Below, in pieces: positions 33,720 through 43,953 of a stretch of DNA of 64,000 bases. Numbering within the stretch: the first letter of the stretch is position 1; every line of letters begins with the position of its first letter. The position numbers and the translations under genes are program-made. The notes beneath the pieces were generated by a model, which was not told the DNA's origin, made no database searches, and was given only the letters and a program-made list of their open reading frames with translations. Location: contig NC_045143.1 of NCBI RefSeq assembly GCF_008831285.2, positions 15,149,151 to 15,213,150 on the forward strand, given 5' to 3'. Origin of the DNA: Nymphaea colorata (lineage: Eukaryota; Streptophyta; Magnoliopsida; Nymphaeales; Nymphaeaceae).

Positions 33720-34916
33720 GCCTGCGGAGATACAGCAGGTGCTAGAACAGTTCAAAGATGTGTTTGAAGAACCCAAGGGTCTGACTCCCAAAAGGTCTTA
33801 TGACCATCGAATATTACTTGACAACGGGGCATAACCGATCAACGTCAGACCTTATGGTTATGTCTACCACCAAAAAGCCGAGTTCGAAAGATTGGTGAAA
33901 GAGATGCTGGGAGATGGCATCGTTCGACCGAGTAGTAGCCCTTTTTCCTCACCGGTCCTATTGGTGAAGAAAAATGATAACACTTGGCGATTCTGTGTAG
34001 ACTACAGAGCCCTCAATGAGGCTAATTTTAAAGATAGGCACTCAATTCCTGTCATTGATGAATTACTGACGAATTGACACATCCCACAATATTCTCCAAG
34101 CTAGATCTCAGGGCAGGGTATCACCAAATCAGAATGCACGAAGGTGATGTAGAAAAGACGGCTTTCAGAACTCATGATGGACATTACGAATTCTTTGTAA
34201 TGCCATTCCTATCAGCGATGTATGAATGATACCTTCAGGATCTACCTAAGGAACTTTGTGCTAGTACTTTTTGATGGCATTCTGGTGTATAGTCAGACAG
34301 TGGAAGAGCATGCCTTGCATCTCACAAAGGTCTTATCTATTCTAAGGGCAAACATGTTGTATGTGAAGTAGTCCAAGTGCATTTTTGAACAAGTTTCGAT
34401 TGGATATCTCGGGCACATAGTGTCCCGAGAGGGGTTTAGGGCAAACCCAAAAAAGTTGCAAGCCATGGAAGCATGGCCACTACCCAAGGATTTAAAAGGA
34501 TTACAAGGCTTCCTCGGTCTCACAAGATACTATAGACGGTTCATACAATGCTACGGCCTGATTGCAGCCCCATTAACTCAAATGCTGAAAAAATGGGCGT
34601 TTGAATGGACAGAGAAATTCAGAACCGCCTTTGACACCTTGAAATCGGCCTTAATGTCTGCACAAGTGCTATCACTACTCAATTTCAATAAAGAGTTCAT
34701 CGTTAAAACCGACGCGTGTGATACGGGCGTAGGGGCAGTGCTTAGCCAGGACAAGCACCCAATCACCTACATGTCTAAGGCACTAACCAATCGTGCCAAG
34801 CCCCTGTCCACGTATGAGAAGGAGTTATTGGCCATCGTCTTAGCTGTGGAAAAATGAAGGCCATACATGATCGGACGTCGATTCACCGTGAGGGGTAGCC
34901 TGTTACAATGCAAGAA
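33720..34916 (+). pseudogene. Gypsy reverse transcriptase and partial RNase H
   Basis: RT fingers and palm are clear: [11 protein letters not shown], then [17 protein letters not shown] and [12 protein letters not shown] (33892-34077). After a stop, decay sets in, including loss of the expected GLTNAP-type segment near 34205. The catalytic loop reads VLFDGILVYS (34264-34293), so the second Asp of the DD pair is Gly. The thumb and RNase H start (34420-34857) are well preserved, with LQGFLGLTRYYRRFI and TDACDTGVGAVL. RNase H is cut off after RPYMIGRRFTV near 34890, and sequence jumps to the integrase N-terminus, indicating an internal deletion of several hundred bases. Confidence 0.92.
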
Positions 34917-36100
34917 CCACACCGTTGTTCCAGTTGGGTCAACACTCAGAAATGAATTGCTCCAACACTTTCACTCGACACCTTCAGCGGGTCATGAAGG
35001 GGCCACGAAAACCTTACAGAGGATAAAGACTCAATTTTAGTGGCAAGGCATGAAAGCGGATGTCCAGAGTTTCGTAAAAGAATGTGTTATTTGCCAAAGG
35101 GAAAAATACGAAACTCTCAAACCATTGGGCCACCTAAACCCACTTCCGGTCCTTTCGAAGCTATGGGTTGACTTAACCATGGACTTCATTGATACAATGC
35201 CTAAATCGGACAACAAAGAGGCAATAATGGTTGTAGCAGATCGGCTAACTAAGTATAGTCATTTTACCCCTCTCCCTAAGATGTATCAAGGACCAATGGT
35301 AGCAAACACCTACCAGGAGTACATCGGGAAGCTGCATGGTGTACCCCATACCATAGTATGTGACAGAGATTCTATATTCCTAAGCTCATTCTGGAAGGAA
35401 TAAAAAAGGCAACAGGTACAACCTTACAGTTCAGTACTACCCATGATCCCCAGATGGATGAGCAGAGTGAGATTGTGAATAGATCCCTAGAGACTTACCC
35501 AAGATGTTTTGCCGGTGAAAGGCCCAATACATGGGCCAAATATCTATCGTGGGCCGAATGGTCCTATAACATGAGCTGGCATACCTCGATCGGTATCATC
35601 CCTTACGAAGCACTTTATGGGTTTCCTCCTCCGTTGATTCCAAGATGTGAAGGAGGAACAGCAGTTGAAGATGTGGTAGATTGTGAATTACGCTCCCGTG
35701 AAGAAATACTAGCTTCCCTCAAGCAAAACATCCTGAAAGCTCAAAATAGGATGAAACAAGTATATGATAAGGGACATAAAGATAGAGAGTTTAATGAAGG
35801 GGATCATGTCTGGCTAAAAAGGCTACCGATGAAGCAAAAGTCCCTTCTCGGGCAACCTTACTCAAAGTTATTGCCAAGGTACTATGGGTCGTATCCCATA
35901 ATTCAGAAAGTCAGAAAAGCTGCTTACTGACTAGCTTTACCAAGAGCGGCTCTCATGCATCCAATATTTCACGTATCTCAGTTGAAGCCCCACTTTGGGC
36001 CGGTTCCCACAGTAATCGAACACGTACCCAACCAACTGCCTACACCATATCGTATCCTACGTCACAGGCAAGTGCAGTGACAAGGAAGAGTTAGGCATGA
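34917..36100 (+). pseudogene. Gypsy integrase and chromodomain-like end
   Basis: The zinc-binding part runs from HFHSTPSAGHEG to CVICQREK, with a stop between. The core (35050-35403) has LWVDLTMDFI and CDRDSIF. After a frame change it continues with DEQSEIVNRSLE and NTWAKYLSWAEWSYN, so the D, D and E positions are visible. The C-terminal part has FNEGDHVWLKR and HPIFHVSQLKPHFGP. The last part (36050-36160) reads LRHRQVQ, stop, QGRVRHDVLIE, stop, EGPDSGTSWKEF, which fits a degenerate chromodomain of chromoviruses. Confidence 0.9.
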
Positions 36101-36206
36101 TGTTTTAATAGAATGAGAAGGGCCAGACAGTGGTACTTCATGGAAAGAGTTTGATCAGATCTCCCATCAGTCCCCAATGACAGGAGCTTGGGGACAAGCT
36201 CCATCT

Positions 36207-36220
36207 AAGGAGGGAGGATC
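36207..36220 (+). other. Gypsy polypurine tract
   Basis: AAGGAGGGAGGATC lies directly upstream of the 3' LTR, a standard position and composition for the plus-strand primer. Confidence 0.85.
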
Positions 36221-39191
36221 TATTACAGGCCTACCTGTGAGGAGATCCAGATCCACGGCAGATGAAGTCGAAAGCAGTCAAGCAGCATCGGCCAGGGCAA
36301 TAACGAGTCTAGGCGCAGAGGAAACTGTGCCTAAGGAGGTTCAATGAGTGATCAATGGTGCAATTGAGGGCGGAGCACCAAGGGCTAGACATAAGTGTCA
36401 GAGGACAGATCAATAGGGCTAAGAGGACTATATCCGGTTTAGATCTAGTCGTGTCATGAGTCTAGTCCGACCCAGGTCACTCGAGGTAGCTTAGGACCAA
36501 GCCTAAGCGGGTCAGGGCTGAGCCATCACGGCAAGGCCAAGAGACTCTTTGCTTTTAGTATCGTTTGAACTCATGAGATGTCTCGTCTCGTTTTGATTTG
36601 ATTTTTTTATGCATTTTTGCTTTTGATGTGTGAGCGTTCCGGTTCGAGCTAATTAGGAACGGAGATGGTAGGATATAATTTAAAGATTTCATGTACTTTT
36701 GTTTGATTATGCTTGAAGTGGAATATAGTTCATTTGGAGCATCAACTCTCTCTCCTCCCTTGTAGTCCTTGCTCTCTCATCCCCTCTCTCGTTCATCTTG
36801 TTCCTCATGCAATCCCTTCTCCGGCGCCGGTCGAAGAACTCATCCAAATCCGTGGTGACCGACGGCTCTCCACCCTCAAAAGATCGTGGGCACTTCTCTT
36901 TCTCACCCCAGATTCTCGTTTCAACTTCTTCCCCGCGCGACCATCGATCTTCCAAGGTAGGAGCTCTCGGTTGCTTCCCTTTAGCAGCCGGTTCTTCTTC
37001 CCCGCAAGATACTCAAGAGTACAAGCTCGGGCGCACGGTGGATTCTCCCCAAACCAGCCGAGAGAATAGAGGCCAGCACGTGCCTTCGAAGAATCACCAA
37101 GGCATCGGATTCAATCTTGTTCGCCGGCTCAAATCTAGAACAAAAATGATTATCGGATCCCCAGATAAAGGCAAGTTCTCCTTCTGTTGGTTTAAGCTTT
37201 TGGGTTAGCTTAAACGAAGGAGGGAAGGCTTCAGTTTACAGCCTTAGGCATAGGTGAGTCCCTCGGCGTACCCGAGAGATTCATCTTTGTCCTCCAGCTA
37301 AGAGTCACCGCTCTCTCCCTCAGATCTTCCCTCTTCCTTAGCCAAACATAGTTTGGGCTTGTCCACAAGTTGGGTGTCCGATTTCGTACAAGGAGAAGTG
37401 AAACAGTGAACTTGTCATCACGGATTGAAATTCTTGAGTAGCCGGAAAAACAACCACCAAACGGCGTCTAAACCGTAGCTCCGGGCTAGATTCTTGTGTT
37501 AAATCAATAGCCAAGCGATCGCCCGAAGCTAAGCTTCTCACCGGTGTAATTTGGGTGTCATCCAAGCAACCACGAAGGAGTTCTAGCATCGGCCGGAGTT
37601 CTTCCTATTCCGTCGCCGCTGCCCCCATTACGACCACCGGAAGTCACTGAAAAATTACTTTCTGATTTACCCTTGTATTGAGTAATTAGTTTAATCGTTG
37701 ATTATCTTAAGCAAGGCCATACTCGGTAAGCTTAGAGTTAGCGATTAGGGTTTAGTTCCCCTAACCGCCGGCTTCAGGTGCACTTTCCTTAGCCGTTTCT
37801 TCCATAATTGGCTAGGGCGCCACCTCGTTCTCCCATTCACTTCACCACCGTCCCAAGGAGCAACGTTGCCTCTTACCTTATCCCTAGCTACCGTCCACCT
37901 AGCTTCTTCCCCCTTAGCATTTAAGTGTTTAAACTTAGCCTCACACGAGTGAAACCCTAGTCAACCATCCTCGGTCAACACCCAAGTCTGGACCTAGCCC
38001 ACCTTGAGCTAGTCTGAACCCAGTCAAACCTAACCCCGGTCTAACCTCCATTGACCTAGTCTCCTACCTTGACCAACCTGATCCGAGTCCAACCTTTGAC
38101 CTTGACCTAGACCAACTAAGTCCAAACCACCTAAGCTTATTCTAGGACCCTTCTTACTCATGAAGGAATCCAGAATAAGGAGGCCATTGAATAACCTTGG
38201 TCCCTTAACCTCACTTTGCGCGAACCTAGTCAGTCTTACCCTGAGTCTTCTGATCAACCTAGTCGGCATCGTTTGTGTCGTCCGCGGCCAGGAGGGCCGC
38301 TCTTCGCCAGCCTTTGTCGCCAATGCTCGGCCAGGCGGGTTGAGCCCTGCAGCTCTCACCAGTCACCTTTGCCATCGGCCGCAGCAACCTTCCTCTTGCG
38401 TCGGCATCTTGCTTGCGCCTGCGGTAGCTCCTTCTCGGCTAGGCGCCTTCACTTGCCATCTTCGGCACAGCTCGGCCAGGCGGGCCGAGCCTTGTCTCCC
38501 CTCTTCCCTCTCGGCCAGGTGGCCCGAGACCTCTGCTTCTACATCCCTCTCTCCCTCGGCCAGGTGGGCCGAGCCATCTATCTCCCCAACCTTCCTTCCC
38601 TCGGTCAGGCAGACCGAGACTCCTCACCTCCACCTCCTCTATAGCTGAGATACTCTAGGGAGTGGCTTGCCGCTGGTTTTCCCCTGGAGTCACTTGCTGA
38701 CAAGCTGAGATCCCTCTCGGCCGGTAACTTCTCTTGTTCCCCCTTGTAGTTTTCAGGGCGGTAGTTTTTGCTTTCCTTGCTTTTGTATTTTCCTTCTTTA
38801 GTCCAGCTCATGCCACCGCTACCCCGCGTTTCCTCTAAGGCCCACGGCCAATGACACAACCGCAGGGCAGCTAGCCACCTACTGGGTTCACCGGGTGTGG
38901 TTTGTATGGTTTACTTGTATGTTAAGTGAGTTGTGAGTGGATTTTTGTATCGCTCACATTTGTAAAGCATGTATCCCCTAGTTTCTGTAGTAGGAATAGA
39001 CTTTGTGGGTTGGAAAACCTTTCTTGTATCTCTGTCCTAAGGGTTTTTGCGCTGGGGTGTTTGTCCGGCCGCGTAAATTTTCTGTAATTAATCCTCTTAG
39101 GTTTTGGCTTTTGGATCCGCTCCCTCGAAGATCCTGGTTGGTAGGACCGTACCGTGGCTAGATTCGGTCGACGCCAGGTATAGTCCTAAGA
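36221..39191 (+). repeat. Gypsy 3' LTR, 2971 bp
   Basis: Starts TATTACAGGCC (5' copy TGTTACAGGCC) and ends CCTAAGA (5' copy CCTAACA), so both terminal dinucleotides have mutated. It lacks about 370 bp present in the 5' LTR, with the junction near 37861-37880. GTACT follows immediately. Confidence 0.94.
38327..38620 (+). repeat. Hairpin repeat array in gypsy 3' LTR
   Basis: This is the counterpart of 30273-30566, with copies of CTCGGCCAGGYGGGCCGAG near 38327, 38433, 38470, 38511, 38557 and 38599. Most retain both arms, for example CTCGGTCAGGCAGACCGAG near the end, where both arms changed together (GGCC to GGTC, matched by GACC). Confidence 0.8.
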
Positions 39192-39339
39192 GTACTCTAC
39201 TCCATTGCCGACCGAACAGAGGGTCCTAGACCTCCAAGACGTGTTGCATAGATTTGGGTTCCTAACATAGACCCCAGCTGCCTCAATCTCAGTCAGCCGT
39301 TGTCCGACTTTGTTGTCGCCTTCGACTTTTTCATCCACC

Positions 39340-40310
39340 ATGGCCGATAATCTCAATAATCAATCCCTCAGCACTCAATCCAGCAGCAGCGCCAACACTA
39401 TGAAGGGAGGAAACGATCAAAGTCATGGGATGGTCAAGATCACCTCTATTCTCCTAAATGACACCAATTATCTCAGCTGGGCTAAAGCAGCCCACCCGCC
39501 TTTTCCTGAGCGGACGATCTAAAGTGGGGTATATCAGTAGAAAAATCATGCCTCCAAAAAAGGATGATCCTAAGTATGAAGATTGGGAATCTGAGAATGA
39601 CATGTGATGACATGGCTTGTGAATTCCATGGAATCTCACATCACTAGCCTATTTCTGTACAAAGAAACAACAAAAGAAATATAGGATACTTTGAAGGAGA
39701 TGTACATCGAGCAGAATAATCTTGCCCGTGTGTATCAACTACAGTTTGATATCGCCAACTTCACCAAGGACGGCAAGCAAAACAGTCTGTATTTAAACAA
39801 ACTTCGCAGCTTGTATGATGAACTCGACCAATACAGGCCTGCTACTGTAGATGCAGACATCTATAAAAAACGTTTTGAGGAAGACAAAATTTTTAAAGTA
39901 CTTGCTAACCTTGGACCTGATTATGAAAGTCTTCGAAGCCAGATTCTTATGACCACCACTTGGCCAAGCTTTAATCAAGTATGCCAAGCAATTTAAAGAG
40001 AGGATGCTAGAAGAAAAGTCATGAACCCCACATCCAAAACAGAGTTATATGAAGAGAATAATGAAAAGATGGCGTGTCTGGCTCGTTTTAAATCAAATAC
40101 TTGGAAGATTGATTCAAAAAACCAGAATGGTGGAAGCAATTTCAAATGAAACCATTGCAAACTCAAGTGCTCTCATTGCAAGAAAACTGGGCATCTTCGA
40201 GAAAAATGTTGGGAGATTATCGACAAAAACCTGTAAGAGAAAAAACGTCATCTGCTTCTCAAGCAGATCTTGTCGCAAAATATGACTTGGAAACATTTTT
40301 CCAAATATTC
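39340..40310 (+). pseudogene. Copia-3 gag (broken)
   Basis: The start ATG at 39340 has a good context (CCACCATGG) and reads MADNLNNQSLSTQ, then ITSILLNDTNYLSWAKA, a typical copia Gag beginning. A frameshift near 39500 moves into SGRSKVGYI. After stops around 39605 and 39675 the frame continues as LKEMYIEQNNLARVYQLQFD and ends with a zinc knuckle CSHCKKTGHLREKC near 40165-40210. A stop near 39994 separates the two halves. Confidence 0.88.
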
Positions 40311-40389
40311 TCTAAGACAAACCTTGTTTCCTCTCATCTGGGTAACTCCAAAGGTAACGATCTTGCCTTCCTTACTCATTCTAGTAATT

Positions 40390-40600
40390 ATGTTTGGGTC
40401 ATTGATACTGGTACAACCGATCATATGACTAATGATTCGTCAAGGCTGACTGCTATAGATAATATGAACAAAAAACCTGATTTCTCAACCGACAGATCAC
40501 ATATTGTTGTTGATGGAATTGGAAAATTTTCATTCTTTGACAAAAAATCATCTTGAGTTCTTTATGTGCCTAATCTCTTCACTAGCTTGATGTCAGTAAG
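40390..40600 (+). pseudogene. Copia-3 protease region
   Basis: Active-site segment WVIDTGTTDHMTNDSS, with the catalytic Asp kept and DTG in place of the commoner DSG. The conserved tail VLYVPNLFTSLMSVS follows a TGA near 40554. The order directly after the gag zinc knuckle is normal for copia elements. Confidence 0.82.
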
Positions 40601-40623
40601 CAATTACTAAGACTTATAATTGT

Positions 40624-41505
40624 ATGACCATTTTCTTTCCCAAGAATGTGATATTTCAGGATATGAAAACAAGAAGGGAGATTGGTAGAGGGCGGGAGCA
40701 AAATGGACTATACGTAATGGAAACTCCAAGAGCAAGTTTCTTCGTACATACTAGTAAGGAAAATAAGAGACAAGAATATCAAATGTGGCATGCAAGACTT
40801 GGGCATATTTCGAACAAGAATTTGAAGATACGAATTCCTAATATCATCATGGATGAACATTCTTGTCATGCTTGCGAGTTTTCAAAGTCGACTAGGCTGC
40901 CGTTTCAATCATCAACTGGACGATCCACTGATTTCTTTGATTTAATACACTCAGACGTGTGGGGACCAGCTCCAGTGGAATCCTATATGGTATACAGGTA
41001 ATATGTGTCTTTCATTGAAGATAAATCTCGTATGTCATAGATATTTTTCCTTATAAATAAAAGTGAAGTTTTTAAGATTTTTCAAGATTACTATAATCTA
41101 GTATACACTCAGTATGGTGCAAAAATTAAGAAACTCTGATCAGATAATGGGGGGAATATGTGAACCAATAGTTTGAAGAATTTATGAACAAAAAGGAGAT
41201 ACAACCACAACTCACATGTTCTGGCACTCCCCAACAAAATGGGGTTTCAGAAAGAAAAAATAGACAGCTTCTTACAATTGCTCGTGCTCTTATGATTCAT
41301 ATGAATGTCCCTCTGATTTTTTTTGGCAAAAGTAGTAGGTACTGCATGTTATCTTGCTAATAGAGTGCTCAGTTCCAATATTGAAAATCAAGTTCCTCTT
41401 GAAGTTTTACTTCAAAGAACGAATTTTATTAGACACTTAAGAAATTTTGGGTGCAAATGTTTTGTGCACATACAAGAGAGATTTTGAAACAAACTTGAAA
41501 AACGT
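40624..41505 (+). pseudogene. Copia-3 GAG-pre-integrase and integrase (heavily broken)
   Basis: The first part (40624-41001) carries QMWHARLGHISNKNL, CHACEFSKSTRLPF and HSDVWGPAPVES. The core then decays through several stops and frame changes, but SDNGGN, a QNGVSERKNRQ-like stretch and CYLANRVLSSN remain readable up to about 41380. The C-terminal part continues into CIFLGYSSKKKGGYKCF. No continuous integrase frame survives. Confidence 0.85.
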
Positions 41506-41972
41506 GTTTTGAAATGCATTTTCCTTGGATACTCTAGCAAAAAAAAAGGTGGTTACAAATGTTTTGATTCAGGATCAAGAATATTTTTTGTCACTCAGGA
41601 TGTAAAATCTTTTGAGAATGAACCATTCTATGAGACACCGAGTCAAGGGGAGACTCAGGGTTCCATTTCCACTATTCAAGGTTCCATTTCCACTTCTCCT
41701 TCATCTCTTGCCACTGCTCCTCCATCTCTTCCTCTTGTTGATGTGTTTCAAAATACTACTATCCAAACCAAAAATCAAAACCAGCAATCTAGCGAACCTC
41801 CTACTTTAGAAAACCAAAACCAAGATAGTAACCCTCAGCCATCTCAAGACCAATACATTGAACCAAGTCAAATGATTGAACCAATCCTTAGAAGATCATC
41901 TCGTCCCTCTAAGCCACCACCAAAACTAAAAGATTTCTATACCTACTTATTAACCGACACAATCACTCTATA
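41506..41972 (+). pseudogene. Copia-3 integrase tail and linker to RT
   Basis: An open stretch reads KCIFLGYSSKKKGGYKCFDS, then a low-complexity linker rich in Ser, Thr, Pro, Gln and Asn, ending LRRSSRPSKPPPKLKDF. Such variable linkers with an R-RSSRxxKPP motif are typical between integrase and RT of copia elements. The frame ends at a TAG near 41971. Confidence 0.85.
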
Positions 41973-42079
41973 GATGACTATATTACCCTTGATACCTTAT
42001 CTATACCCTATAAGTCTTATGTACTCAATACCTACTCCCACCATGAACGAAAAACTGTGAGAAAGCAAGCAAAAGTTCA

Positions 42080-43076
42080 AACTGGCAGACAGCTATGCAA
42101 GAAGAGCTATCTGCATTGAATAAAAACAAAACTTGGGATTTAGTTCCGCTGCCCAAAGGGAAGAAAGTCGTCGGATGTAAGTGGGTATATAAGATAAAAT
42201 ATCCTAGTGATATAACCATCGAACGATACAAAGCTTATCTTGTTGGTAAAGGTTTTACTCAAACTGAGGGAGTAGATTATAATGAAACCTTTGCTCCAGT
42301 CACCAAGATGAATGAATATAGTAAGGATTCTTCTATCAGTGGCATCAATTAGCGGTGGAAGCTAGCCCAACTTGATATCAAGAATGTCTTCCTTCATGGA
42401 GATCTTAATGAAGAAGTGTACATGAAAGTACCTCAAGGCATAAAAACATAAGAAAGGACATGTGTGCAAACTAAGAAAGGCTCTTTATGGCCTTAAATAG
42501 TCCCAAAAAGCATGGTTTTCACACCTAAGTAAAGTGTCGATTAAAATTAGTTTTAAGCGAAGCAATGCTGACTATACAATGTTTGTCGCTATTCAGGCTT
42601 CAAAGACAACTATTTTACTTGTATATGTAGATGATGTCATATTAACAGGTGATGACAAAGAGTTCATGGCGCAAGTTAAAGTTTACCTTAATCAGCAATT
42701 TGAGATCAAAGATCTTGGGATCCTACGGTATTTCTTGGGTATACAAGTGGCACATTCTGAACATGGAGTCTTCATGTGCCAAATAAAATATATCCTAGAC
42801 CTCTTAAAGGAAACTGGGTGCTTGGGTGCCAAGGCTGCAGACACTCCTCTTGAGATGAACTGTAAATTGAATAAAGAAGAGGGAGAAGAGATTGAAAACA
42901 TTCAAAGTTTTCAAAAATTGGTTGGAAATCTCATATATTTGACCATCAACCGACCAGATATCACTTATGCTGTCAGTCTCATAAGTCAATTTATGCGCAA
43001 CCAGAAGTCGAAACATGTCAAAACTGCTCACAGGATTTTGAGATATTTAAAAGGAACGACACACAAGGGATCTTGA
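42080..43076 (+). pseudogene. Copia-3 reverse transcriptase (broken)
   Basis: RVT_2 domain. The N-terminal part has MQEELSALNKNKTWDLVPLP, CKWVYKIKYPSD and DYNETFAPV. After a frame change the text [21 protein letters not shown] is readable near 42370. The second half (42534-43076) has LLVYVDDVILTG with the YVDD box intact, and RPDITYAVSLISQFMR. It is broken near 42340-42530 by stops and frameshifts. Confidence 0.9.
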
Positions 43077-43580
43077 TGAAACGGGATCAGAAAATGGATG
43101 TGATAGGATACTGTGATGTTGACTGGGCAGGCGATCCAAATAATTGAAAATCTATGTCAGGGTACTGTACCTTTGTTGGAGGAAACCTGGTGACTTGGAA
43201 AAGCAAAAAACAGTCAGTTGTGGCTCGATCAAATACAGAGGCAGAATACAGGGCGATGGCTTCGTGCACATGTGAGTTGATATGGATAAAAGCATTATTG
43301 AAATATATGAAAATTGAAATAAAGGAATCTATGAAGCTAATGTGTGACAACATGGCAACTATCCACATTAGAGCAAATCCTATCTTTTCACGAACGAACA
43401 AAGCATATCGAAGTCAATTGTCACTTCATTAGAGAGAAATACAAGATGGAACCATTCAAACACCACATGTCAGAAGTGAATTTCAACTTGCCGACATCTT
43501 TACAAAATTTCTTGGAAGAGATCGTCATACATACATTGTTTGCAAGTTGGGGCAGATCGATATCTGCTCACCAACTTGAC
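43077..43580 (+). pseudogene. Copia-3 RNase H domain (broken)
   Basis: Motifs include GYCDVDWAGDPN, SGYCTFVGGNLVTWKSKKQSV, then RSNTEAEYRAMA and LMCDNMATIH. After a frameshift near 43385 it continues with ERTKHIEVNCHFIREK. This is a standard copia RNase H at the end of pol, directly before the polypurine tract. Confidence 0.9.
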
Positions 43581-43588
43581 GGGGAGAT
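43581..43588 (+). other. Copia-3 polypurine tract
   Basis: GGGGAGAT directly precedes the 3' LTR start TGTTGG. Confidence 0.8.
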
Positions 43589-43953
43589 TGTTGGAAAATT
43601 CTAGAAGGGAATCTAGTGCGTCAAGATAGGAGATCAAATCACACCAAAAAATCAGGAAAACAAAGTAGATCAAGATCAAGCTAAAATCAGGAGCAGATCA
43701 AGATCGAGTTTCTTTTGGAGATTAGCCTCCTTTTTTGCTGCGAAGATTATGTTTATCAAATCCTTGTTTCTGTGTCTTCGTCTGCTATTTATTGGAGTTG
43801 TACCAAGATCAGAGGGACTACAATTTGAATGAGAATCTATTCTTTCCCTTCTTGTGGATGTAGGCTAACAAGCCGAGCCACGTAAAACATTGTTTTGCTT
43901 TGCTTTCTCTTCATTTGTATCCTCATCCTCTGTTTCTATATGATTCTTTAACA
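43589..43953 (+). repeat. Copia-3 3' LTR, 365 bp
   Basis: Starts TGTTGGAAAATTC and ends TTCTTTAACA. Only the last ten bases have a recognisable counterpart near the 5' primer site (27138-27147), because most of the 5' LTR is missing or overwritten. The 5-bp target duplication cannot be checked for the same reason. Confidence 0.85.

Larger units (their letters stand above)
27795..39191 (+). mobile_element. Ty3/gypsy chromovirus-like element with very long LTRs
   Basis: This 11.4-kb element is bounded by exact GTACT duplications (27790-27794 and 39192-39196). The 5' LTR is 3366 bp and the 3' LTR 2971 bp. The order gag, protease, RT, RNase H, integrase is Ty3/gypsy. A C-terminal segment after integrase resembles a chromodomain, which points to the chromovirus clade. 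Large LTRs occur in Tekay/Del-type chromoviruses, but clade assignment here is inference. Catalytic residues in protease and RT are altered, and part of RNase H and the integrase N-terminus is deleted. The LTRs differ by roughly 7% over the first 155 bases I compared, so insertion is old compared with Copia-1 and Copia-2. Confidence 0.95.
39192..43953 (+). mobile_element. Copia-3, right part: leader end, gag-pol and 3' LTR
   Basis: This continues Copia-3 after the gypsy insertion. Gag starts at 39340, and protease, integrase, RT and RNase H follow in copia order. A GGGGAGAT polypurine tract and a 365-bp LTR end the element. Coding is broken by many stops. Copia-3 in turn interrupts an L1-type LINE whose sequence resumes at 43954. 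Confidence 0.92.
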
